Origin: Verrucomicrobiota bacterium
Lineage (GTDB): Bacteria; Verrucomicrobiota; Verrucomicrobiae; Opitutales; CG1-02-43-26
Assembly (NCBI GenBank): GCA_013289195.1
Contig: JABDAI010000003.1
Span: forward strand, 7,240-71,239
Direction: 5' to 3'
DNA length: 64,000 nt
Translations under genes and position numbers: made by a program
Shown: piece after piece, positions 52,237 to 60,043 of the stretch
Position numbering within the stretch: the stretch's first letter is position 1
How the letters are laid out: each line of letters starts with the position of its first letter
The notes under the pieces: generated by a model
What the model was told of the DNA's origin: nothing
Databases searched by the model: none
What the model saw: only the letters and a program-made list of their open reading frames with translations

Positions 52237-53247
52237 TCACCCCATCATTTCTGCATCAGAGCCGTAATCAGTTTCATCGCCATTATCTGGCTCTTTTGCA
52301 AGAGCTCTAAGAGCTGCAGCCCCTCTTAAAACACTGTAACTTCCTATCCGAATAGTGCCTTTCCCTGTACCTTTATAAATGGGTTTAGACCCACCAAATC
52401 TTTCAGAAAAACTTGTTGTATTATCAGCAAGAATTTCATCGATATATTTTGTAGCTTTGGGAGCTCTTGCTTTATCGATTTTTATAACGCCACCAAATTC
52501 ACTTAAGTCTGACCACTCGTTTTGCGTATAATTCCCACGAATCGGTAAACCACCGCCCACTCTTTGTATATCTCTAGCTACTCTTCGTCGTGCATCAAAT
52601 AGGTTATCAAAAGCTCCTCGGCTTACTATGTTCCCAGCCATACTATCTGCACTTGTGGCCAATTCAGTATAAGAAGAGTTAAGTCGTGCAGGTCTGATAG
52701 TGTTATTTTCTGTTATTATTGGATCAAAAACAATATCGTGTCCTTTTCTTATCGCAAATATCTTTCGAGGAAGTTGAGTTTGCTTTTTAGGTGAAGAAGG
52801 AGTATATTTTGTATAACAAAGCATTAAATGCGTATCGAATGCTATATCTTTATTATTTATATGCCCATTAATTTCTGCTTTCAGGGTTTTTCCAAAACTG
52901 CTAGCGTTTTTTTGACTGCAAAGACCCTTTTGTGTATGTCGATAATTAAAAACCAAATGAGTTTCTACTGATTGTAAAGGTAGTGGCTCTTCGCTATTTT
53001 GGGATTTTTTTTTCAAAGTCGCTTTTCTTTTTTCTACGGGAGTCAATGTTGGTTTTATTTCAGTATTATCCGTCTTAGCCCTCTTGTTTTGACCATTATC
53101 ATTAGCTATTATGTCAATTTTTCTTTTTTTTGAAAAAGTTAATCCATTACCATCAGGATTGTCTATATTCTTTAAATTCTCTACTTCATCACGCAATTTA
53201 CGTGAATTATAATTATTTATATTTATTTTCCGTGATCTGTTTTTCAT
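52237..53247 (-). CDS. Hypothetical basic protein with bipartite NLS-like motif
   Basis: I do not recognise this 336-residue protein. Residues 40-43 (KKRK) and 55-58 (KRAK), separated by 11 residues, fit a classical bipartite nuclear localisation signal, and further Lys runs follow to about residue 82. A conserved-looking body (about 90-330) is mixed alpha/beta with GGGLPIRGNYTQNEW, GSKPIYKGTGKGTIRIGSY and an acidic tail ending GSDAEMMG. There is no signal peptide, membrane segment or DNA-binding motif that I recognise. It has its own near-consensus promoter and stands alone. If exported to a eukaryotic host it could enter the nucleus; this is inference. Confidence 0.62.
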   Translation of the reverse strand: MKNRSRKININNYNSRKLRDEVENLKNIDNPDGNGLTFSKKRKIDIIANDNGQNKRAKTDNTEIKPTLTPVEKRKATLKKKSQNSEEPLPLQSVETHLVFNYRHTQKGLCSQKNASSFGKTLKAEINGHINNKDIAFDTHLMLCYTKYTPSSPKKQTQLPRKIFAIRKGHDIVFDPIITENNTIRPARLNSSYTELATSADSMAGNIVSRGAFDNLFDARRRVARDIQRVGGGLPIRGNYTQNEWSDLSEFGGVIKIDKARAPKATKYIDEILADNTTSFSERFGGSKPIYKGTGKGTIRIGSYSVLRGAAALRALAKEPDNGDETDYGSDAEMMG

Positions 53248-53271
53248 TATATTTATTCAAATTAATGCATA

Positions 53272-53300
53272 ATTAAATCATAAATCATTAATTATGTCAA
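53272..53300 (-). promoter_or_regulatory. Putative sigma70 promoter of the NLS-like gene
   Basis: On the minus strand TTGACA (53300-53295) and TTTAAT (53277-53272) are 17 bp apart. The ATG at 53247 is 24 bp beyond the -10, giving a leader of about 18 nt. Confidence 0.55.
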
Positions 53301-53342
53301 TATTAATAATACTTAAATAAGTAAAATAAATAATAGTTAATG

Positions 53343-53371
53343 TTGAAAAAACACAGAAACATGTTTATAAT
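53343..53371 (+). promoter_or_regulatory. Consensus-like promoter almost touching the start codon
   Basis: TTGAAA (53343-53348) and TATAAT (53366-53371) are 17 bp apart. The ATG at 53377 is only 5 bp after the -10, so transcription would begin at or next to the start codon, implying a leaderless mRNA. Confidence 0.5.
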
Positions 53372-53376
53372 TAAAA

Positions 53377-53907
53377 ATGAAAACAAAACTAAAGAAATAT
53401 TTTTTTCAGTTCATGATTACCACTTTTGTGATCATTGGTTTAAATTCGCTATTACATGCAAGTGAAGACGCAAATAAATACATTGAGCATCCCCCGGTAT
53501 TTACTAATCAATGGAATTATCCAGTTGAGGAAGACAGTGTAGAATACCCTCCCACTTACGGGGCATTTAGTTTGGGATTAACAAATCCTGCTCAAAATGA
53601 ACCTAGTTTTTATGCAAATATGAAAACTTTTTTTCTGGGTTCTAGTAATAAAAATTCTCAAATTCAGGTATATGCTAAAGCTTCTACTTGGTGGACTTCT
53701 GTACCATTTGGGGATCCTATAAATTTAGAGCTTGGCACACACGTGGTAGAAGGAACAACTAAGGGCGTAGGAAAATATGCCGTTACAGTTGAGATAAAAA
53801 AAGAACCCTTAGATATCAAAGTAAGAAGTTTGTCGAATTTATGGGGTCCATATGAAAAAGTGGATGTTTATATGGTGACGATCAAAAAAGTTGAAAAAAT
53901 TAAATAA
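53377..53907 (+). CDS. Hypothetical small secreted protein
   Basis: This 176-residue protein has a classical signal peptide: basic N-terminus (MKTKLKKYFFQF), hydrophobic core to about residue 25 and cleavage probable after LLHA at residue 28. The mature part is beta-rich and hydrophilic, with PPVFTNQWNYPVEE, YPPTYGAFSLG and a C-terminal EKVDVYMVTIKKVEK strand. I recognise no family. The signal peptide depends on this ATG, because the next Met (residue 13) would lose the positive charges. It is divergent from the NLS-like gene, with 129 bp between. The promoter is unusually close to the ATG. Confidence 0.62.
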   Translation: MKTKLKKYFFQFMITTFVIIGLNSLLHASEDANKYIEHPPVFTNQWNYPVEEDSVEYPPTYGAFSLGLTNPAQNEPSFYANMKTFFLGSSNKNSQIQVYAKASTWWTSVPFGDPINLELGTHVVEGTTKGVGKYAVTVEIKKEPLDIKVRSLSNLWGPYEKVDVYMVTIKKVEKIK

Positions 53908-53943
53908 GGGAAACAAATCTCACATCAAAATTAGGCTAATACT

Positions 53944-54190
53944 TTAAAATTCTAAGAGCTTATCTGTAAATTGTTGATCATGAAAGGCTTCATGATCCGC
54001 ACGAGGGATAGTGAATTTTTGTGCATTTTCCACCATTTCCTATAACTTGATGAGATGAGCATTTGATACCCTAGGATCATTTTTATTTTGTAATTAATTC
54101 CATTAAATGTTCAATATGCTTTGTGTACCAAGGAGCACCAATCGTAATCATTTTACTCTGTTACTGCGGCAAGGCGGTAAGCATTTCACT
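53944..54190 (-). pseudogene. Decayed gene fragment, alpha/beta-hydrolase-like tail
   Basis: On the minus strand, frame 1 reads EMLTALPQ, a TAA, then SKMITIGAPWYTKHIEHLME and a second stop. After a shift the text resumes as NDPRVSNAHLIKL, a TAG, then EMVENAQKFTIPRADHEAFH and DQQFTDKLLEF to the stop at 53946-53944. The DPRV ... HE ... FL order is that of the Asp and His region at the C-terminus of alpha/beta-hydrolases. At least two in-frame stops and one frameshift are needed, so this is a dead remnant. The family call is weak. Confidence 0.5.
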
Positions 54191-54231
54191 AGATTATTGT
54201 AGGAGTTATATTAATTACCAGATTAAAGTCA

Positions 54232-55149
54232 TTAATCTTTATAAAAGAAGGACAAACTGATAGAATTCTCTAGGGCTCGAACATCATGAAACCATCCTTC
54301 TGGGATAAAGATGATATCTCCAGGTTCTATAACAACTTGATAAAGTTGAGCATTTTTAAATTCTGGAAATTTCTCATGATCAGGGTTTCTTACGTTCACA
54401 GGGCTCACACAACTTTTATCATTCACTTTATAGTCTTTGCCGTGTTTACAATGTTTTACATATAAAAGTCCGGCCTGATCGGGAGGGATAAAAGTCATAA
54501 TTTTTTTTCCTTCTAATTGCACTAGAATCACAGATTCATGACTATGAGTTAACCTCACTGAACCAGGTCCACTGACGAAAATTGTCGTTTTAGTGGCTTC
54601 TTGAAAGATTTCTGGCATTGATTTTTCGCTTTCAAGAATTTTTAAAAGGTATTTTGTTAGATGATGAGGGATATAATTGATATCATCTTCTTTATTTAGA
54701 ACAATTTCTCCGTAAAAACGTTTAATATCCCCTTTTTGAACCTGTTGCCAGAAGTCACTAAAGGATAAAGGCCAACCTTCGGGTTTTTCATCAAAAAACC
54801 CATCTATTTCAGATTCTTCAGAATCAGGGAAACAGTTTGCAAATTTTTCATCTTCATCAATATCTACGCCAAATTTAAATTTAGGATCAGGATAATTCTG
54901 TGCAATATGCTTGTAAGTTAACTCCAAAATTTTCCATGACTTCGCTGCCCCTCGGAAAATAGTGGGCTGAGGAAACTTTTCATCAAACCAAGTGATACTC
55001 GAAGGCCAAGTTTCGATTTTACTTTCTTTTATTGGAAAATATTCATTTTCAGTATTTCCATTAATATCGTCTGCATTAATTGACGCATAATTAAAAATTA
55101 ATAAAAAAGCTGAAATTAATAATGTAAAAATAAAAGTACATTTTTTCAT
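54232..55149 (-). CDS. Secreted JmjC/cupin-type protein
   Basis: Residues 1-27 are a signal peptide (MKKCTFIFTLLISAFLLIFN). The C-terminal half is a JmjC/cupin_8 fold: SGPGSVRLTHSHESVILVQL (about 193-211), GKKIMTFIPP (214-223) and the closing EPGDIIFIPEGWFHDV (275-290). In iron/2-oxoglutarate hydroxylases the first motif is HxD and the second is a His; here the first reads His202-x-His204 with Glu205 next, and the second is His288. So the canonical Asp seems replaced, and activity is uncertain. The family includes protein hydroxylases and demethylases. A periplasmic or secreted member is unusual. It lies next to the secreted protein and the decayed gene. Confidence 0.75.
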   Translation of the reverse strand: MKKCTFIFTLLISAFLLIFNYASINADDINGNTENEYFPIKESKIETWPSSITWFDEKFPQPTIFRGAAKSWKILELTYKHIAQNYPDPKFKFGVDIDEDEKFANCFPDSEESEIDGFFDEKPEGWPLSFSDFWQQVQKGDIKRFYGEIVLNKEDDINYIPHHLTKYLLKILESEKSMPEIFQEATKTTIFVSGPGSVRLTHSHESVILVQLEGKKIMTFIPPDQAGLLYVKHCKHGKDYKVNDKSCVSPVNVRNPDHEKFPEFKNAQLYQVVIEPGDIIFIPEGWFHDVRALENSISLSFFYKD

Positions 55150-55255
55150 AATAAAACTAGTATCACTTTAATAATAAAGTCAAATTTACTAAGAGAATTT
55201 TAATAAAAATAGTACAAAATAATATAAAAAATTAATTAACAAAAATTCTTAATTA

Positions 55256-55283
55256 TTGACATATAAACAATTAATTATATTCT
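55256..55283 (+). promoter_or_regulatory. Putative sigma70 promoter
   Basis: TTGACA (55256-55261) is followed after 16 bp by TATTCT (55278-55283). It lies 44 bp before the ATG at 55328. Confidence 0.45.
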
Positions 55284-55327
55284 ATTACACAAATAAATCA
55301 ATAAATATAAATAATATAAAATAAAAA

Positions 55328-56029
55328 ATGCTTAATTCTATCAAAGTATGTGAAGGTCGATTTATTATGAATGATAATGAAACACTTATGAATTTTCCGG
55401 AAAAAAAAATCAGAGGGCAATTTTTTGATTATGCAGTAAAATTAGAAGCTGGGCTCAAAAAACAAATGTCTCCGAAGGAATTTGAAAATTTTGTATTTCC
55501 AAAATGCGGGAACGACTTTCAGGATAAAACAAATGTGCTAAAAAATGCTAAAAGCATTTTTGCATACCATTGTATGAATTTTTATCGCCAGAGCCATTCC
55601 ATGAATATCGCGACTATCTCTATTTTTTCGCTTGATCCAAAGTCCGATGATCTTAAGCAAGCAAAGTTTTATAAAAATAATATAATAGACTCTATGACAA
55701 TAAATTATATGGAAAGTTATGCCGTGTTTTATGCATGTAGCGCCCTCTATTTGAATGAACAAGGTAGACTCTTAGAAAAAGTAAAAATGGACCAAACCCA
55801 TAAATTGCAACTTTGGAATTTTGGAGAGTCTTTAAGAAAGAGTGTAGAATCAGCTAGCCAAAATTTACGTTTAGGGCCAACTGATTTCGATTCTACGTTA
55901 CTTTGTGAATTTGTAAGATTATTAGAAGAATATCTCAACTCAAGTGAAATGTTCTTAAAAACCATTAAAAAAGAAGCTTTTGTAACTACCGAAAGACTTG
56001 ATTATCATGATGATGCTGATTCTGATTAG
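55328..56029 (+). CDS. Hypothetical protein, mainly helical
   Basis: I do not recognise this 233-residue protein. It is predominantly alpha-helical with a Tyr/Phe-rich core (ESYAVFYACSALYLNEQGRL), and its tail is acidic (YHDDADSD). There is no signal peptide or membrane helix. An in-frame ATG at residue 14 (MNDNETLM) is an alternative start; neither has a Shine-Dalgarno. It is divergent from the JmjC gene and convergent with carA, whose stop lies 16 bp away. It has the same promoter style as the other accessory genes here. Confidence 0.55.
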   Translation: MLNSIKVCEGRFIMNDNETLMNFPEKKIRGQFFDYAVKLEAGLKKQMSPKEFENFVFPKCGNDFQDKTNVLKNAKSIFAYHCMNFYRQSHSMNIATISIFSLDPKSDDLKQAKFYKNNIIDSMTINYMESYAVFYACSALYLNEQGRLLEKVKMDQTHKLQLWNFGESLRKSVESASQNLRLGPTDFDSTLLCEFVRLLEEYLNSSEMFLKTIKKEAFVTTERLDYHDDADSD

Positions 56030-56045
56030 TAAAAGGTTTCTAGTT

Positions 56046-57206
56046 TTAGACTTCTTTACTATTTTTGATCAAAGAGTAAAAATCCTCAAAAAGAGAATCT
56101 GCATCATTAGGGCCCGGAGCAGCTTCGGGATGATATTGGACTGAAAAAATGGGTAAAATCCTATGTTTAAGTCCAGAAACTGTTTTATCGTTGAGGTTAA
56201 TTTCAGTAACAATCCCTTCCCCGCGTTCCAATTCTTCGGCCTTGGTCGCATAGCCGTGATTTTGTGCGGTAATAGAGACTTTATCAGTAAAAAGATTTTT
56301 TACAGGATGATTTCCGCCTCTGTGGCCAAATTTCAATTTAAAGGTGGTGGCACCAAGGGCATGTGTAATGATCTGGTGGCCTAGGCAAATACCAAAGATT
56401 GGAAAGTCATTCATCAGTTGACGGACGGTTTGATGAGCGTAAGTCAGTGCTGCAGGATCCCCTGGGCCGTTGGAAAGGAAAATGCCATCAGGGTTTATAT
56501 TTTTGACTGTTTCAGCAGTAGTATCAGCAGGGACGACGGTGATGCGAAATCCGTGATTGGCTAACCTTTTTAAGATGGATTGCTTCATCCCAAAATCAAA
56601 AGCAACAATGTGAAATTTTGGTCTAGGGGGTCTTTGTTTAGCCAAATGAGTTCCTTCTACAGTAAAAGGGGTGATATTTTCTTCTTTGGGATTAAATTCA
56701 TATATGCTTTTACAGGTCACTTCCTTTGGGCAGTCAATTCCTTCTAAACCATTCCATTCTCTGGCTAATCTTACTGCTTCTTCACTAGAAATTCCCTCGG
56801 TACTTAAGCAGCATTTCATGACGCCGGCTTTACGAACGGCGAGTGTAATTCCTCGAGTATCAACGCCTTCGATTCCAGGGACGTCATGTTCTTTTAAGTA
56901 TTCGTCTAAGGTTTTTTCGCTTCGCCAGCTGCTGGTTATGGGGCTAAGTTCACGGATGACAAGGCCTCTGATTTTGGGCCCACTGGATTCTTTATCAAAT
57001 TGATTGATGCCGTAATTGCCAATTTGTGGCGTAGTGAGTGTAACAATTTGACCAAAGTAGGAAGGATCGGTGATAATTTCTTGATAGCCGGTCATACTGG
57101 TATTAAAAACGGCTTCACCTACAACAGTTTTGATGGCGCCAAAAGCTGTTCCTTTAAAAACACTGCCATTTTCGAGTGCTAGTATAGCGGGTTTATCTTG
57201 AGTCAT
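56046..57206 (-). CDS. carA: Carbamoyl-phosphate synthase small subunit
   Basis: CarA hydrolyses glutamine and passes ammonia to CarB for pyrimidine and arginine synthesis. The amidotransferase triad is Cys274 (FGICLGHQ), His359 and Glu361 (QYHPEAAPGP). The N-terminal domain has GEAVFNTSMTGYQEIITDPS and the SNGPGDP segment is at 245-251. Length 386 is standard. carB is not adjacent, which is uncommon, so it must lie elsewhere if present. Upstream on the same strand is a lipoprotein gene, separated by a terminator. Confidence 0.97.
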   Translation of the reverse strand: MTQDKPAILALENGSVFKGTAFGAIKTVVGEAVFNTSMTGYQEIITDPSYFGQIVTLTTPQIGNYGINQFDKESSGPKIRGLVIRELSPITSSWRSEKTLDEYLKEHDVPGIEGVDTRGITLAVRKAGVMKCCLSTEGISSEEAVRLAREWNGLEGIDCPKEVTCKSIYEFNPKEENITPFTVEGTHLAKQRPPRPKFHIVAFDFGMKQSILKRLANHGFRITVVPADTTAETVKNINPDGIFLSNGPGDPAALTYAHQTVRQLMNDFPIFGICLGHQIITHALGATTFKLKFGHRGGNHPVKNLFTDKVSITAQNHGYATKAEELERGEGIVTEINLNDKTVSGLKHRILPIFSVQYHPEAAPGPNDADSLFEDFYSLIKNSKEV

Positions 57207-57265
57207 TGCATAATAGTAAAGAAAATGATTGAAGTCGCTGCAATCTTAAAATTTGAAATTGGAAA

Positions 57266-57293
57266 AAAAGGCAGTCTAAATTGACTGCCTTTT
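57266..57293 (-). terminator. Rho-independent terminator
   Basis: An 11-bp stem (57266-57276 with 57283-57293), 6-nt loop and a T run on the minus-strand side lie 20 bp after the lipoprotein gene at 57313. Confidence 0.85.
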
Positions 57294-57312
57294 GTGGAAT
57301 GTGAGAATGAGA

Positions 57313-58425
57313 TTATCCTTTTATAGGCAGAGTTAGTTGAGGGCCTGCATGGTCACAAGAATCAGCTTGGATGTTAAATAGTTTGGATAATAACATGAAG
57401 CTTGATTTTGAACTGAGGTCTCTATCGTCAATATAGAACCAATAGCCTCTATAGCAGACTTTAACGGAAGCGCACTCAGGCTGAGTGAGTTGTACACGGA
57501 TGACCATTTCCTCGCCCAGAATATTGCACCAATCGATAGGATTGCCATTTGAATCATAAGTTGTGGTTACAAAACCAGCGTCACTATGTTCTTGAGGGAC
57601 TTGGACAGTTTGAGATAGATAATATAAAACGCCCATGAAGGTGCGGGTTTTGAGCTTAATGAGTTCAGGACTATCTGGTTTAAGCAAATTAGAAGTAAAC
57701 TTATAGCGCTCGCAATCCTCTTTTAAATTTAAGGCAGTTCGCACATCACGAACGATCTCAGGATGGGTGCCATTACAAATTATTTTAAAATACAGATCTT
57801 TATCACCTGGATCAACCAAAGATTCGAGGTCAGTTTTGCAATAATTAGGATCTGTATCTACTTTTAATAAATTAACCAATTGAAGTTTTCTTAAATTGCT
57901 AGCCAGTAAGTGGAACTGTTCGTATGGAGGAAGGAAATCAGGTGTAGGTCCAGCAGCATCGATGGCATTAGGAATTCCATTGATTTCTTGAACACAAATT
58001 TTAAGAACTCGTTCAACACTCCATCCTGAATTGACTAAATCAAAAACCATTTTCATAGGTATTTGCCCTAACAACCTTTTCACATATTGAGCACCTTGTA
58101 GAGGCTGATAGGTAATTACAGGAGATTCAGAATATCCAAATTCAGCAAAAGCTTTATTTTGTTGCCTATGGGCATGAGGCCAGACTACTTCAGCTTTGGC
58201 ACCCATGTTAAGCGCGTAGGTACTGTTTATAGACGTTACTTCGATGAAGTAAGGATCATCCCGATATCTTAGGCGCACAAGATTCAACAACAATTGTTCT
58301 TTCCAACTGTATGCTAGTGCTTCATTATAAGGACGTTGGACTCTTTGAACCATACTAGGCCCAAGCGTTCCGCATCCTGTTAACATCATAACTGCAATCA
58401 TGCAGGCTATCAACTTAGTTTTCAT
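57313..58425 (-). CDS. Conserved hypothetical lipoprotein
   Basis: The first 18 residues form a lipoprotein signal with the lipobox LTGC (Cys18). The mature protein is a soluble, mostly alpha/beta domain of about 350 residues. The opening reads NEALAYSWKEQLLLNLVRLRYRDDPYFIEV, a phrase I associate with a family of uncharacterised Gram-negative lipoproteins. The C-terminal third (VIRVQLTQPECASVKVCYRG, WFYIDDRDLSSKSSFMLLSKLF) is strand-rich. Sorting to the outer membrane is probable. It lies between tRNA-Thr (49 bp upstream) and carA, separated from the latter by a terminator. Function is unknown. Confidence 0.82.
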   Translation of the reverse strand: MKTKLIACMIAVMMLTGCGTLGPSMVQRVQRPYNEALAYSWKEQLLLNLVRLRYRDDPYFIEVTSINSTYALNMGAKAEVVWPHAHRQQNKAFAEFGYSESPVITYQPLQGAQYVKRLLGQIPMKMVFDLVNSGWSVERVLKICVQEINGIPNAIDAAGPTPDFLPPYEQFHLLASNLRKLQLVNLLKVDTDPNYCKTDLESLVDPGDKDLYFKIICNGTHPEIVRDVRTALNLKEDCERYKFTSNLLKPDSPELIKLKTRTFMGVLYYLSQTVQVPQEHSDAGFVTTTYDSNGNPIDWCNILGEEMVIRVQLTQPECASVKVCYRGYWFYIDDRDLSSKSSFMLLSKLFNIQADSCDHAGPQLTLPIKG

Positions 58426-58474
58426 TAACCTTAATAATTTTATTTGTTTTTCTTTTCGTTACCCTTTGCTTTCT

Positions 58475-58550
58475 TGGAGCCGAGAATGGGAATCGAACCC
58501 ACGACCTACGCGTTACGAGTGCGTTGCTCTACCAACTGAGCTATCTCGGC
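58475..58550 (-). tRNA. tRNA-Thr(CGT)
   Basis: The minus strand folds as a 73-nt cloverleaf: acceptor GCCGAGA with TCTCGGC, D-arm GCTC/GAGC, anticodon loop CTCGTAA (anticodon CGT, reading ACG), and T-arm with TTCGATT loop. The 3' CCA is encoded (58477-58475). One mismatch closes the anticodon stem. It has its own promoter upstream. Confidence 0.96.
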
Positions 58551-58569
58551 CTCTTAAATAGCGGTGCTC

Positions 58570-58598
58570 ATTATGTTATTTAAAAATTTGTAATTCAA
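58570..58598 (-). promoter_or_regulatory. Sigma70 promoter of tRNA-Thr
   Basis: On the minus strand TTGAAT (58598-58593) and CATAAT (58575-58570) are 17 bp apart, 19 bp before the tRNA 5' end. Confidence 0.6.
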
Positions 58599-58677
58599 GT
58601 AAATAATTATTAAAATTCTACAATTTTCAAGGCTTTATAATTATATAAAACAATAAGTAAATTCTAAAACTAGAATT

Positions 58678-59814
58678 TCAGACTGGCTTTGCATTAGCAA
58701 TTAACCATTCTACAGTCTGAATTCCCTGATGGATGTCTCTTCTCCATTCGTTAAGTACTTCGCAGGATATTTCAGTTTTATCTAATGCTGAAGATTGTAA
58801 TTCAGATTTAATTTGGGTAAATTTTACTGCTAAAATTTCTAATTTCTTTTGACATTCCATTACAAAGTTTTTTGCAGATACTGGAAATGCAGTATGGGGC
58901 AATTCTAAGCCAAGGTCAATTTGACGGCGAGCTTCAACTATCTCCGCTAAAAGAATTTTAGCATTAGGAACTCTTCTTAAACTGCTCACTAAACCTACTT
59001 TGGATAGAAACCATATCATCCATTTCGTGGGATCAAACTGCCAAGGTTTTACTCCATTGCGATAATCATGTTGAAACTCGTGATGGAAATTGTGGTAACC
59101 TTCGCCAAAAGTCACAAGAGCAGCTACCCAACTGTCTCTAGCACTGCATTTTGAAGAATAAGGCCTGTTTCCGAAGCTATGACAAAGTGAATTTATGCAA
59201 AAAGTGCATTGCTGGACTATGACAATCCTGGCAACACCTGCAATTAAAAAGCCCCCTAGAGCAGTCTGCCATCCGCCATAGAGCCATCCGATTGCTGCAG
59301 GTAAAATAAAACTCATTAAAACGCTCAAAATGTGTATCCTGCGATGTTGCCATAGGATCCAACGATCTTTTTGCAAATCAGCGACGTTATCCATGGGTGG
59401 TTCTGGGCTTAGTTTAAATAATAACCAGCCGATATGGGCGAACCAAAATCCTCTACTGATATCGTAAGGATCATCATCATGATCCACGTGTTTGTGATGT
59501 CTTCTATGATCCGAACACCAGTCGAGAGCAGAATTTTCAAATGCTGCTGCGCCGAAAAGTAAAACAAAAAGCTTAACAGGGAGTTTTGCTTTAAATGATA
59601 AATGTGAGAGTAACCTGTGATAACCCAGGGTAATACTGAGACCTGTTGCAAAATAAAAAACAAAGAATAAACTTATTTGAAACCCATCTAAGCCATAGAA
59701 CCAAATGTAACAAGGTGTTCCAATAAGTGCCACAACTAAAGTCCCCATTAAGAATAAACTCGTAGTCCAATTAACTCGATCTAAAGGAATTCTTTGTAGA
59801 AATTTTTTTAGCAT
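58678..59814 (-). CDS. Fatty-acid (acyl-CoA/acyl-lipid) delta-9 desaturase
   Basis: This membrane di-iron desaturase makes unsaturated fatty acids. The three histidine boxes are HRLLSH at 66-71, HRRHH at 103-107 and HNFHH at 241-245. Four hydrophobic helices bracket them. The 378-residue length includes a C-terminal extension of about 100 residues that is helical and charged. It stands alone, 128 bp upstream of tRNA-Thr. Oxygen dependence follows from the family. Confidence 0.93.
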   Translation of the reverse strand: MLKKFLQRIPLDRVNWTTSLFLMGTLVVALIGTPCYIWFYGLDGFQISLFFVFYFATGLSITLGYHRLLSHLSFKAKLPVKLFVLLFGAAAFENSALDWCSDHRRHHKHVDHDDDPYDISRGFWFAHIGWLLFKLSPEPPMDNVADLQKDRWILWQHRRIHILSVLMSFILPAAIGWLYGGWQTALGGFLIAGVARIVIVQQCTFCINSLCHSFGNRPYSSKCSARDSWVAALVTFGEGYHNFHHEFQHDYRNGVKPWQFDPTKWMIWFLSKVGLVSSLRRVPNAKILLAEIVEARRQIDLGLELPHTAFPVSAKNFVMECQKKLEILAVKFTQIKSELQSSALDKTEISCEVLNEWRRDIHQGIQTVEWLIANAKPV

Positions 59815-60043
59815 AAAAATTAAGATTATTAAGAAGTTTATATCACATTCTCTATAAAAGCAACAACCGAAAAATTTAATTTTAGTTATGATTATGATTA
59901 AACCTCAAAACGAGCAGACAAAAAAGACTGTATGCAATTATCTTATTTAATAGTATTTGTTGATATTAATGAAATTTCATTTTTGTTGAAATTTAGATTT
60001 TTGAAATTTAAAAAAATATTGTTTTTACATTGCTTGATGTTGA

